44,993 bases of DNA from Clostridium sp. (GTDB taxonomy: Bacteria > Bacillota > Clostridia > Clostridiales > Clostridiaceae), in NCBI GenBank assembly GCA_022773025.1, contig JALEZF010000065.1, positions 1 through 44,993 of the forward strand. The letters are read 5' to 3'. Shown one piece after another: positions 15,837-23,713 of this stretch (positions are counted from its first letter, which is position 1; each line of letters begins with the position of its first letter). A model generated the notes under the pieces. It did no database searches, was not told the DNA's origin, and saw only the letters and a list, made by a program, of their open reading frames with translations. The translations under genes were made by a program, and so were the position numbers.

Positions 15837-16893
15837 GATAATATTATCAATAATAATTTTTTCTATGGTTTTATTTAACGGATGTAACAATACACAAGAT
15901 CAATTGCCAGATAGTAATTCAAATAAAACTTCTATTAATGTGGATAATTCAATTCTTATAAAAGAAAAGGATAATGGGATTTATGAGCTGTTTTCTCTTT
16001 CAAAGGATAAGATGCATTCCTTGAAAAGTATAGAAAATTTAATGGATTTCAAATATGATGTTTTATCTCAAGTTAAAGTTCAGATGATTTCCTTAGAGAA
16101 GGGCAACAATTTAATAAAAAATAAATTAGTTGTAGAGTCAAAAGATGGTGAAAGTTCTATAGAAAACTTATATTCAATTGCTGATTTTAAATTGTCACCA
16201 CAGGGGAAATATTTAGCTTATAGGGGATTTAAAGAAGACAATATAGAATCCGTAGAGAGCTTAAGTTTTTATAATGTAGAGGAAAAAGAAAGTGTGCCCA
16301 TAAATTCAAAGATTTTAATTTCCGGAGATATGTACGATTTTAAAGATAAGGATACTTTGATTTATTATGGGGTAAATCCTACAAATGGTATTCAAGGTAT
16401 ATATGAATACAATATAGAAAATAAAAGTGAGAGTATGGTTTATGAGGTGAAAAATCAGTATATAACATATCTTTCGTATATAAAAGATGATTTGTGCTTA
16501 GTACTTCAAGAGGATTTTAATGAATTAAAGCTTAGCTTAATAAATTTAAAAACTAAAAAAAGTACCATGATAACTTCCAATATAGAAGAAATAATTGACT
16601 CCCATATCATAGAAGATAGAGTATACTTTATTGGCAAAAGCAATAAGGAAGACTTATCAGTGTACAAATATGAAAAGGGAAATTTAAAAAGGCTTACTTA
16701 TGGTTTTCCTAATGTAGTCTATGAAAATTCATATCTTTCATCAGACGAAGAGGGCAACCTGTACTTTGTAGGATATGAAGATAATGAGGAAATGCGGGAT
16801 GTATATTCTATAAAAGAAGATGATTCTGTAAATTTGATTTCTAATGATTCGGGTAAATACCTTATATATAAAAATGCCAGTTATTTAAGATAA
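15826..16893 (+). CDS. Uncharacterised lipoprotein, beta-propeller-like
   Basis: 355 residues, not recognised as a named family. The N-terminus is a clear lipoprotein signal: basic MKNK, a hydrophobic stretch and the lipobox LFNGC with Cys20 as the lipidated residue; LspA at 8494 would process it. The mature part has no catalytic motif that I can name. Repeated blade-like stretches, such as FKLSPQGKYLAYRGF, HIIEDRVYFIGKSNKEDLSV and YLSSDEEGNLYFVGY, suggest a TolB/WD40-like propeller, similar to domains that read binding partners or ligands at the cell surface. It overlaps dapF by 11 bases and is closed by a terminator before the pilus-like operon. Function is unknown. Confidence 0.75.
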   Translation: MKNKIILSIIIFSMVLFNGCNNTQDQLPDSNSNKTSINVDNSILIKEKDNGIYELFSLSKDKMHSLKSIENLMDFKYDVLSQVKVQMISLEKGNNLIKNKLVVESKDGESSIENLYSIADFKLSPQGKYLAYRGFKEDNIESVESLSFYNVEEKESVPINSKILISGDMYDFKDKDTLIYYGVNPTNGIQGIYEYNIENKSESMVYEVKNQYITYLSYIKDDLCLVLQEDFNELKLSLINLKTKKSTMITSNIEEIIDSHIIEDRVYFIGKSNKEDLSVYKYEKGNLKRLTYGFPNVVYENSYLSSDEEGNLYFVGYEDNEEMRDVYSIKEDDSVNLISNDSGKYLIYKNASYLR

Positions 16894-16906
16894 CTGGTAT
16901 TTTTTG
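16872..16906 (+). terminator. Intrinsic terminator after the lipoprotein gene
   Basis: AATGCCAGTTA pairs with TAACTGGTATT (one G-T pair) around a TTTAAGA loop, followed by a T run. The stem includes the stop codon of the lipoprotein gene and separates it from pilB. Confidence 0.85.
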
Positions 16907-16955
16907 TGTTTAAAAAAATATATATTGTCTATAATTACAGTAAGAGGTGGTTAAT

Positions 16956-18380
16956 GTGAAGGATTTAAGAGTTGATTCAAAGGTAGTAAGAATAATGAAA
17001 AAGGACTACGCATACAAGAACAATATTTTGCCATTGTACTTTGATGAAGATTATGTCCACATAGCAGCTTCTGAGGAAAAGTCAAATGATGTTTATGGAT
17101 TTTGCAGACTTATATTTAAAAGAGATGTAAAATTTCATAGAGAAAGTGAAAAAGATTTAGATGAATTATTACGACTATACTATGGTGATGAAAATTTAAA
17201 AGCGTCCTCTAAAGAAACCTTGGATGAAGATTTTTATGCTAATTTAATCATAGAAAATGGACCTAATATAGAGCTTACACAATACATATTAAATGCTGCT
17301 ATAAAATCTTACACAAGTGATATTCATATTGAACCAAGAAAAAAAGATGTTTATGTAAGATTTAGAAAAGATGGCATGCTAGAGAGTTTTATGAATATAT
17401 CCTTTGAGTCCTATAAAGGACTTTTGGGAAGGATTAAAGTTATGTCAAATTTAGAACTAACGGAAAAAAGGACATTTCAAGATGGAAAGCTTTTTTATGA
17501 CATGGATAATAAAGAATATGATATCAGGGTATCATTAGCACCCACCATATATGGTGAAAAGCTTGTAATGAGAATTTTGTACAAGGATGATTCAATTAGA
17601 ACTCTTGAAAAACTTAATTACAATGAGGGAAATTTAAAAACCTTTAAAGAAATGTTAGATATGAATAGTGGAATGATTTTGGTAACCGGACCTACTGGCA
17701 GTGGAAAAAGCACTACGTTATATGCTGCTTTAAATTATCTAAACAAAAATGAAGTAAACATAACTACACTAGAGGACCCTGTAGAATACGCCATAGAAGG
17801 AATAAATCAAATTGATGTGAATGAGTGTAATGGGGCAGATTTTAGCACTGGACTTCGAAATCTTTTAAGACAAGACCCAGATATAATGATGATTGGAGAA
17901 ATAAGAGATGAGGAAACAGCAAGGATAGCTGTAAGAGCTGCTATAACAGGTCATAAAGTACTGTCAACCTTGCATACCGCAAATGCTTTAGGAGCCATAA
18001 ATAGATTGCTTGATATGGGGGTAGAAACATATCTACTTAAAGATGCATTAAAAGGATTAATAGGACAACGACTCCTTAGAAAACTATGTACCAATTGTAA
18101 ACTTAAACACCTTACAGATGAGGAAGAAATGAAGTTCCTTGGCATTAAAGAAAAGACATATATTTATAGTGTCAATCCAGCGGGCTGTGAGAGATGTAGA
18201 CATACAGGATATAACGGAAGAGTTTGTATAAATGAAGTTTTGGCCACCAATCAATGCTTTTATGATGATAAAAGTGAAGATAATGCAATATCAAAATATA
18301 GAACTATGAAGGATGATTTAAGTGAAAAGATTCTATGTGGAATTACTAGCATAGAGGAGGGGAGGCGAAATCTAGACTAG
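16956..18380 (+). CDS. pilB: Type IV pilus / type II secretion assembly ATPase (PilB/GspE family)
   Basis: 474 residues. An N-terminal MshEN-like region (about 1-75) is followed by the secretion ATPase core: SYTSDIHIEPRKKDVYVRFRKDGM, Walker A GPTGSGKSTT near residue 245, the Asp box TTLEDPVEY, Walker B and His box in MMIGEIRDEETARIAVRAAI plus TLHTAN, and a C-terminal four-cysteine zinc site (Cys378, 381, 411, 414). It would power pilin polymerisation at the inner face of the membrane. I chose GTG 16956 because AGAGGTGG ends 5 bases upstream; the GTG at 16947 lies inside that site. TATAAT at 16930-16935 may be the -10 element. It starts a nine-gene operon. Confidence 0.9.
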   Translation: MKDLRVDSKVVRIMKKDYAYKNNILPLYFDEDYVHIAASEEKSNDVYGFCRLIFKRDVKFHRESEKDLDELLRLYYGDENLKASSKETLDEDFYANLIIENGPNIELTQYILNAAIKSYTSDIHIEPRKKDVYVRFRKDGMLESFMNISFESYKGLLGRIKVMSNLELTEKRTFQDGKLFYDMDNKEYDIRVSLAPTIYGEKLVMRILYKDDSIRTLEKLNYNEGNLKTFKEMLDMNSGMILVTGPTGSGKSTTLYAALNYLNKNEVNITTLEDPVEYAIEGINQIDVNECNGADFSTGLRNLLRQDPDIMMIGEIRDEETARIAVRAAITGHKVLSTLHTANALGAINRLLDMGVETYLLKDALKGLIGQRLLRKLCTNCKLKHLTDEEEMKFLGIKEKTYIYSVNPAGCERCRHTGYNGRVCINEVLATNQCFYDDKSEDNAISKYRTMKDDLSEKILCGITSIEEGRRNLD

Positions 18381-19567
18381 TGGTAAAAGAAGAATTAAAA
18401 TATAAAGTTCTTACTAAAGAAGGCAGTATTAAAAAAGGGATTTTTGAAGGAAGTTCGGATGAATTAAAAAAATTTATATCTCAAAGTGGAGGACATTTGA
18501 TTTTTTTTAAAGAAAGTCAAGCTAAGAAAAAAGAGATAATTTTTAGAGACAGTATTATAAGTTCTAAAGAGATGAAAAATATATGTAGCATTTTATACTT
18601 ATATATAAATGCAGGTATTTCCATAAATGAAGCTATAAAAAACCTTTCCGTGAAGATGAAAAGCAAAAGGCTGAGGAGTATATTTCAAGATATATATAAA
18701 GATATAGTTATGGGAAGTGGAATATATGGCAGCTTTTCTAAATTTAAAAATAACTTTCCAAGTATATTTTTAATACTGCTTAAGGCTGGAGAAAAGAGTG
18801 GAAATCTTGAAAATACCTTTAAAGAGTTAGAAATATATTTTTATAATAAGTGTATATTTACAAAAAAGCTTCAGTCTAATTTATCCTATCCAATAATCCT
18901 TGTAATTTGTATGAAAATAGTGTTTTTGTTTATACTGGGCAAAGTTTTACCTCAATTCAACACCCTAATAAATTCAGCAGAAGGACGTATTACATCAGAG
19001 GTGGTTTTTCTTCAAGGAATAAGTATGTTTGTAAACAAAAACTTTATTGCTATTCTTATAGTTGATTTTATAATTCACGGAATACTTATTTTATATTTAA
19101 AAAATACAAGGATATATGCCAATTTTCCAATCATAAAGGAATACTACAAGAAATTAGAATTAATATACTTTTTTAAAAGCTTCAATATTCTTTACAAAAG
19201 CGGCATATCCATAGAAGAAACTCTAAGCATTCTTAGAAAATCAATTTTAAATAATGAACTTAGAAAAAAGATTTGTGAAGTAAAAAACTATATATGCAGC
19301 GGATATGGTATTTATGAAAGTTTCAAATTAGTAGATGTTCTAGATGATTTCTCAGAAGATATGATTTATTTCGGGGAGAAAACAGGAGATCTTGAGAAAA
19401 GCTTATCTCTCATAGAGGAGAATATGAGAAATTCTATAGAGAAAAGTTTGGAGAGCTTATTGCGATTTGCAGAACCCATAATAATAGCTATAATGGGGAT
19501 TTTCATAATAGCCTTTGTAACTATTTTTGTAATGCCAACTTTAAATGGATTATATTATATGGAGTAG
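18380..19567 (+). CDS. pilC: Type IV pilus / type II secretion inner membrane platform protein (PilC/GspF family)
   Basis: 395 residues with two T2SSF domains: the first has AGISINEAIKNLSVKMKSKR and LLKAGEKSGNLENTF, the second SGISIEETLSILRKS and IYFGEKTGDLEKSL. Three membrane segments are visible, the last in EPIIIAIMGIFIIAFVTIFV followed by the typical MPTLNGLYYM ending. The protein is the platform that couples PilB rotation to pilin extraction from the membrane. GTG at 18380 shares its first base with the last base of the pilB stop (TAGTG), so translation is coupled; a GAGGAGGGGAGG run lies about 14 bases upstream. Confidence 0.88.
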   Translation: MVKEELKYKVLTKEGSIKKGIFEGSSDELKKFISQSGGHLIFFKESQAKKKEIIFRDSIISSKEMKNICSILYLYINAGISINEAIKNLSVKMKSKRLRSIFQDIYKDIVMGSGIYGSFSKFKNNFPSIFLILLKAGEKSGNLENTFKELEIYFYNKCIFTKKLQSNLSYPIILVICMKIVFLFILGKVLPQFNTLINSAEGRITSEVVFLQGISMFVNKNFIAILIVDFIIHGILILYLKNTRIYANFPIIKEYYKKLELIYFFKSFNILYKSGISIEETLSILRKSILNNELRKKICEVKNYICSGYGIYESFKLVDVLDDFSEDMIYFGEKTGDLEKSLSLIEENMRNSIEKSLESLLRFAEPIIIAIMGIFIIAFVTIFVMPTLNGLYYME

Positions 19568-19571
19568 AGAT

Positions 19572-20012
19572 ATGAAAAAAGGATTTACATTGCTTGAAAC
19601 TTTAATTGCACTAGGGGTTATGGCTGTAATCGCTGGGCTAACAGTGACATTTTACTTAGGAGCCATAAAGCTTTATGACAACAAGAAATGTGATAGTGTG
19701 GCATTAGAGACAGCATCCTTTATCTCAAAAGCCATAAACATATGTTTAGAAAATAGGGATAATGGATGTCTATATATAGATGTGGAGAAAAACGCTATAA
19801 AATTTAAGAATGGTGACAGCAAACTCATAGATATTTACACATTACCAAAAGGATTTAAGGTATCTGGAAGTAATTTAAGATTTTATATATATTGCAATAA
19901 AGATAATTTGATAGATAGTGGAACTATAAAAGTAAACTATAAAGACACCATATATAGAGATATAACTATGGCCGTTCCCATAGGATTGCCATATGTAAAA
20001 ACAGGAGAATGA
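19572..20012 (+). CDS. Type IV prepilin-like protein with N-methylation motif, 1
   Basis: 146 residues. It opens MKKGFTLLETLIALGVMAV: a short basic leader, cleavage site after Gly4, Phe1 and Glu5 of the mature pilin, and about 20 hydrophobic residues that form the pilin helix. This is the class III signal processed by prepilin peptidase. The remaining 120 residues are a small soluble domain with three cysteines and no assigned function. I prefer ATG 19572 because of the motif; a longer frame begins inside pilC. It may be the main pseudopilin of this system, but size and order alone do not prove it. Confidence 0.82.
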   Translation: MKKGFTLLETLIALGVMAVIAGLTVTFYLGAIKLYDNKKCDSVALETASFISKAINICLENRDNGCLYIDVEKNAIKFKNGDSKLIDIYTLPKGFKVSGSNLRFYIYCNKDNLIDSGTIKVNYKDTIYRDITMAVPIGLPYVKTGE

Positions 20013-20013
20013 T

Positions 20014-20433
20014 ATGAAGAAAAAAGGAATGTCATTAGTAGAGCCTCTTATAACTATAGCAGTATTTTTAATGTTGTTGTATTGTATATATTCTTTGTTT
20101 AATTTTAACCTTATGTGGAACAAGAAAAAAGATGAGAAGATGACGGAAATATTTTGGCTTGAAGCAGTTAAAAATGAACTGCTTTATAATTCTAGCAAAA
20201 GTGAACTTAATCTAGAAAGTGGTAAAGTGATTTATATAAATGAAATTCATATGGATATAAGGGATATAGAACAAGAAGAAAATATTACTAAGTTATTTTC
20301 TCACACAAAACAAGGAGAAGAATATTTAGAAATGACCATTGAAAATTATGAAATAGAGAAATATCTCAAAATAAATTACAAAATGAAGGGGAAGGAAATT
20401 GAAAAAGAAGGCCAATGGATTAAGGAGATATAA
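20014..20433 (+). CDS. Type IV prepilin-like protein, 2
   Basis: 139 residues beginning MKKKGMSLVEPLITIAVFLM. The leader ends at Gly5, mature residue 1 is Met, and Glu5 is present. Pro follows Glu5, which is less common and would kink the pilin helix. The hydrophobic run ends near residue 32, and the rest is a small polar domain. GGAGAATGAT precedes the ATG, only one base after the previous stop. A minor (initiation or tip) pseudopilin is the most likely role, by analogy with GspI/J-type proteins in the same order. The 3' end overlaps the next gene by 35 bases. Confidence 0.75.
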   Translation: MKKKGMSLVEPLITIAVFLMLLYCIYSLFNFNLMWNKKKDEKMTEIFWLEAVKNELLYNSSKSELNLESGKVIYINEIHMDIRDIEQEENITKLFSHTKQGEEYLEMTIENYEIEKYLKINYKMKGKEIEKEGQWIKEI

Positions 20434-20884
20434 GAAAAGTGGTTATACTTTAATGGAAGCTGTAATTTATCTTGCTATAACTTCGATAATTTTAGTGCTT
20501 ATTTCAAATTTTGTATTAAGTTCTCTAAGGGTTTTAGATATCATGGATAAGAAACTAAAAAACGACTTGTACATTTACGAAGGAATGACTTATGTAGACA
20601 AAATAATAGACCAAAGAAAGCCAAATAAAATAAACAAAATATCAGAAAATGAAATCAGCTTTATAAATGAATTTGATGAAGAGAAGAATTTTAAATTAAT
20701 TTACTCAAAACCTAACAAAGCCTTAAGAATAAAATTTAATGTGATGGAAGAGACGAATAATAATCTTATAAGAGAAAGCATTGAAGATCTTGAGTTTAAA
20801 GTTAAGGGAAACGTTCTATATATAAAGATTATAACTACAACTGGAGAGGAGATGGAAAAAAGTTGTGCTGTAAAAGGAACCTAA
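20399..20884 (+). CDS. Type IV prepilin-like protein, 3 (TTG start, long leader)
   Basis: 161 residues. The pilin motif is KSGYTLMEAVIYLAITSII: cleavage after Gly15, Tyr1 and Glu5 of the mature form, then a hydrophobic helix. The only in-frame start before it is TTG 20399, with AAGGGG 8 bases upstream, giving an unusually long basic leader of 15 residues. It overlaps the previous gene by 35 bases in another frame. The mature domain (about 140 residues) resembles minor pseudopilins such as GspJ by size and position; similarity is too weak for a firm name. The 3' end overlaps the next gene by 22 bases. Confidence 0.72.
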   Translation: MKKKANGLRRYKKSGYTLMEAVIYLAITSIILVLISNFVLSSLRVLDIMDKKLKNDLYIYEGMTYVDKIIDQRKPNKINKISENEISFINEFDEEKNFKLIYSKPNKALRIKFNVMEETNNNLIRESIEDLEFKVKGNVLYIKIITTTGEEMEKSCAVKGT

Positions 20885-21306
20885 AAAGAGGTTATGCTTT
20901 GCCTGCAGTACTTATATTAATGATGCTTATATTTAGCGTTTTTCTAATGATGAGCAATGTGACTATGAATCTTTACGAGCAGTACAAATACTCTTATAAG
21001 AGCTTAGACAATATTTATGAAAGATCCATAAAGGAGTATGACTTAGAAAATGTAATAAAGAACTATCTTTCTAGTGCTTTGATAGAAAAAAATGTACAGA
21101 TAACTGGAATTTCAGATTTAAGGAGTTTTTTAGAAAATGAAAATTTTCTTATGAACTATGAAGGATTTGAGATCACATATAGTTATACACCTATAAGTCA
21201 AAAGTTTGTTGCTAAAAAACAGTCTACAGGGAAGCTGTATGATTTTTATATATTCTATAAAAATCAAGATATCAAGATTGAATATAATGAAAACGGAGGT
21301 AACTGA
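20863..21306 (+). CDS. PilX/GspK-like minor prepilin lacking Glu5
   Basis: 147 residues starting at TTG 20863: MCCKRNLKRGYALPAVLILM. A basic leader, Gly10 and a long hydrophobic helix (YALPAVLILMMLIFSVFLMM) fit a prepilin, but position +5 is Ala instead of Glu. In GspK and PilX proteins the fifth residue is likewise not Glu, and such subunits sit at the fibre tip because they cannot make the contact with the subunit above. By order and motif this is the likely tip pseudopilin. The start is uncertain: AGGAG lies about 12 bases upstream and no ATG is in frame. Confidence 0.65.
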   Translation: MCCKRNLKRGYALPAVLILMMLIFSVFLMMSNVTMNLYEQYKYSYKSLDNIYERSIKEYDLENVIKNYLSSALIEKNVQITGISDLRSFLENENFLMNYEGFEITYSYTPISQKFVAKKQSTGKLYDFYIFYKNQDIKIEYNENGGN

Positions 21307-22002
21307 TTGAAAGTATTAATAAATAAAAATATGGTGAGTACAAAGAGAAATCGTTATCTTTATGAAGAAGTCTTTGAAGCTAAAAGAGAACTACAGAAAA
21401 AGAATTTGAATGTGATCTTATTGGAGGAAGAATTCTATATTGAATCTCTAACAATACCTAGATGCAGAAAAAAATACATAGATTCTATAGTGGAAATGGA
21501 GGTAGCAAAGAAATTCAAAGAAAAAGATGATATTTTATATAATTACTCAATAGTTCATAAGGATAAAGAAAAAATAAAAATTATAATAAATTATATCGAC
21601 AGCAAAAATATCAATTCTTTAAGGCCTCTAAAAAAGATACTAAAGATAAATTCTGTATATCCAATTCAAATAATTGCAAGTAAAAAAATAAAAAGGAAGG
21701 TTAGAAAGAATATATTTATTGCTGTATTTCATTATAAAGATATCTTTTATGGATTTACTTATTATAATAATTTAATCTTAGGAACTACTCTCATAAGAAA
21801 AGACGACACTTTTGAAAAAATAAAAGATAAAATTCTAGGTTTAATGACGCTTTCAAAGGATATTATGACGGAATTAAATAAAGAGATACCAGATGAAATA
21901 TACTTTTTTCAAAGTGGCGAAAGGGCTAATAGAGTCAATGTGAATAATATAGATGAGGAACTTAAAAAAATTTGGAGTGAGTGCTATGAAATACAGATAT
22001 AA
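21307..22002 (+). CDS. PilM/GspL-like pilus assembly protein (divergent)
   Basis: 231 residues, no membrane segment. The block IESLTIPRCRKKYIDSIVEM followed by AKKFKEKDDILYNYSIV resembles the part of PilM and GspL where a short hydrophobic strand, an acidic helix and a D-Y-x-V strand line up. It is shorter than PilM (about 350 residues) and lacks recognisable actin-fold phosphate loops, so it is a reduced or strongly diverged form. The start is TTG 21307, directly after the previous stop with GGAGG upstream. The next two genes look like PilN and PilO, which supports the assignment. The functional call is inference. Confidence 0.55.
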   Translation: MKVLINKNMVSTKRNRYLYEEVFEAKRELQKKNLNVILLEEEFYIESLTIPRCRKKYIDSIVEMEVAKKFKEKDDILYNYSIVHKDKEKIKIIINYIDSKNINSLRPLKKILKINSVYPIQIIASKKIKRKVRKNIFIAVFHYKDIFYGFTYYNNLILGTTLIRKDDTFEKIKDKILGLMTLSKDIMTELNKEIPDEIYFFQSGERANRVNVNNIDEELKKIWSECYEIQI

Positions 22003-22420
22003 AAATGGCTTTGAACCACAGTGGTATAAAGAAGAAAATTTGAAAAATCAGGTTGGTTTACTAGAAAAATATTTTCTGCTTTTGATTGTAATAAATGTAA
22101 TTTTCCTACCTTTAACCATAGATAAGATAAAATCTTATCAAAATACACCATCTGTTAGTTATAGTAAGAATGAAGAATATGAGGTAGGATTTATTGAGAG
22201 CAAAGAAATTAAGTTTATTCAGCTACTCATGAAAAGTGACTTTTATGATATAACTTCATACGAATATAGGGACAACAAAGGAAATGTATCTTTTTTTATA
22301 AAAAATAAAAAAGAAGCTGAAAAAATTTTATTAAATCTTAAAGAAAATAATATAAAGATAGAAGATGCTACAATGACACCTTTAGATGAAAATGCTTGGA
22401 AGATAGAGTTTAAGATGTAG
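21986..22420 (+). CDS. PilN-like single-pass membrane protein
   Basis: 144 residues: a cytoplasmic N-terminus (about 1-31), one membrane segment (YFLLLIVINVIFLPLTI), and an extracytoplasmic ferredoxin-like domain (about 55-144). This layout and its place between PilM- and PilO-like genes suggest PilN, which links the cytoplasmic ring to the membrane subcomplex. The usual PilN N-terminal INLLP motif is not seen. I chose ATG 21986 because TTTGGAGTGAG lies 5 bases upstream; a longer frame starts at 21953 without a site. It overlaps the previous gene by 17 bases. Confidence 0.5.
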   Translation: MKYRYKNGFEPQWYKEENLKNQVGLLEKYFLLLIVINVIFLPLTIDKIKSYQNTPSVSYSKNEEYEVGFIESKEIKFIQLLMKSDFYDITSYEYRDNKGNVSFFIKNKKEAEKILLNLKENNIKIEDATMTPLDENAWKIEFKM

Positions 22421-22432
22421 ATGGAGGGGAAA

Positions 22433-22807
22433 ATGAAGAAAAAAATTATATTTACAGTGCTTATTTTAATAGCTTCATCTCTTCTTATGGTTCAAACTTA
22501 TATTTTGAATTTTTATGAGGGATATAATAAGATTATAGAAAGTCCAGTAATAAATGAAAATATTATAAGTCATGATGAGACTTTAGATAATATATATGAA
22601 AATCCCAAAGCGTTAATTTCAAATATATCATTAAAAGATGATACTTATATAGTGAATTATAACTTTAAGGGTGAAAAAGAGGAGTTTTTAAGAATTTTAG
22701 ATGAAGTAAAAAAGAGAGATGAAAGATTTTCGATAAATAGAATTGAGAAGAAATTAGAGAATTCTACTATAGAAATTGGGTTCACATTGAGCTATAAATC
22801 ACCTTAA
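22433..22807 (+). CDS. PilO-like single-pass membrane protein
   Basis: 124 residues with a short basic N-terminus, one membrane segment (IIFTVLILIASSLLMVQTYIL) and an extracytoplasmic domain ending in a beta-rich stretch (IEIGFTLSYKS). Topology and position after a PilN-like gene suggest PilO, but no family motif is diagnostic. GGAGGGG at 22423-22429 is 3 bases before ATG 22433, so I place the start there and not at the ATG at 22421, which lies next to this site. It is the last gene of the operon; no convincing terminator follows. Confidence 0.5.
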   Translation: MKKKIIFTVLILIASSLLMVQTYILNFYEGYNKIIESPVINENIISHDETLDNIYENPKALISNISLKDDTYIVNYNFKGEKEEFLRILDEVKKRDERFSINRIEKKLENSTIEIGFTLSYKSP

Positions 22808-22861
22808 AAGTTTAGGAATATTATATAAAACGCAATTTGTAATTGCAAATATGTGTTTATT

Positions 22862-22889
22862 TTGATAAAATATCATTGTTAAATATACT
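22862..22889 (+). promoter_or_regulatory. Upstream promoter of the efp leader
   Basis: TTGATA (22862-22867) and TATACT (22884-22889) are separated by 16 bases. The transcript would start near 22896 and carry a leader of about 150 bases before the efp ATG. Confidence 0.6.
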
Positions 22890-22939
22890 AGGAAGTATTA
22901 ATTTATAGATGGGTATGTTTATTATATAAGTATATGTAA

Positions 22940-23010
22940 CTATAAGAAGTAAGAAAACTTCATATAGCTAGACCTTTTATTTGTATTAAATTATCATAAA
23001 AGGTTATAAT
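22940..23010 (+). promoter_or_regulatory. Structured efp leader with second promoter
   Basis: Two inverted repeats follow each other. CTATAAGAAGT (22940-22950) pairs with ACTTCATATAG (22957-22967) with one mismatch. ACCTTTTAT (22972-22980) and ATAAAAGGT (22996-23004) are a perfect 9-base repeat. A second promoter, TTGTAT (22981-22986) with TATAAT (23005-23010) at 18 bases, lies exactly between and beside the second pair of arms. The repeats could be RNA structure in the longer transcript or a protein-binding site at the second promoter. Confidence 0.5.
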
Positions 23011-23043
23011 ATAAATGAATTAATTGTTTTGGAGGGATACTTA

Positions 23044-23601
23044 ATGATATCAGCAGGAGATTTAAGAAAAGGCACTACTTTTGAATTTGATGGACAAGTG
23101 TTTACTGTTGTAGAATTTTTACACGTTAAGCCAGGAAAGGGAGCTGCCTTTGTTAGAACAAAGCTTAGAAACGTAATTTCTGGTGGAGTTACAGATAGAA
23201 CTTTTAATCCAACTGAAAAATTACAAGAAGCAGTAATAGAAAGAAAAGAAATGCAATACCTTTATTCTGATGGAGAGCTTTACTACTTCATGGATCAAGA
23301 AACTTTTGAGCAAATACCTTTAAACTTTGAAAAGGTTGAAGATGCTATAAAGTTCTTAAAGGAAAATATGTTTGCTGTAATTAAATTTTACAAGGGAGAA
23401 GCTTTCTCAGTTGAAGCACCTAACTTTGTAGAACTTCAAATTATAGAAACAGAACCAGGTGTTAAGGGAAATACAGCAACTAACACATTAAAGCCAGCTA
23501 CAGTTGAAACAGGAGCAGTTGTTCCAGTACCTCTATTCGTAAATGAGGGAGACTTTATAAGAATAGACACAAGAACTGGAGAATATATGGAAAGAGTTTA
23601 A
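23044..23601 (+). CDS. efp: Translation elongation factor P
   Basis: 185 residues, normal length, three beta-barrel domains: KOW-like (1-65), OB (66-125) and S1-like (126-185). Motifs are [31 protein letters not shown] around the modified loop, and [20 protein letters not shown] at the C-terminus. EF-P enters the ribosome E site to rescue stalling at polyproline. The tip of the loop is KPGKGAA; Lys32 is the possible modification site, and I see no EpmA/EarP-type modifying gene nearby. TTTGGAGGG is 9 bases before ATG 23044; the frame extends to 23029, but that part is the ribosome site. Confidence 0.97.
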   Translation: MISAGDLRKGTTFEFDGQVFTVVEFLHVKPGKGAAFVRTKLRNVISGGVTDRTFNPTEKLQEAVIERKEMQYLYSDGELYYFMDQETFEQIPLNFEKVEDAIKFLKENMFAVIKFYKGEAFSVEAPNFVELQIIETEPGVKGNTATNTLKPATVETGAVVPVPLFVNEGDFIRIDTRTGEYMERV

Positions 23602-23656
23602 GATTAAATTCTTTATTACATATATGTAACTTGGAAAGTTTATAAAGTTTTTCTAG

Positions 23657-23692
23657 ATATGCTAAGTTTCTTAAGGAACTTAGCATATTTAT
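23657..23692 (+). terminator. Probable terminator after efp
   Basis: ATATGCTAAGTT (23657-23668) and AACTTAGCATAT (23677-23688) form a perfect 12-base stem around an eight-base loop. The T tract is short (TTATT), so read-through into the next gene is plausible. Confidence 0.7.
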
Positions 23693-23713
23693 TAAAAGAA
23701 AGCAGGTAAATAT

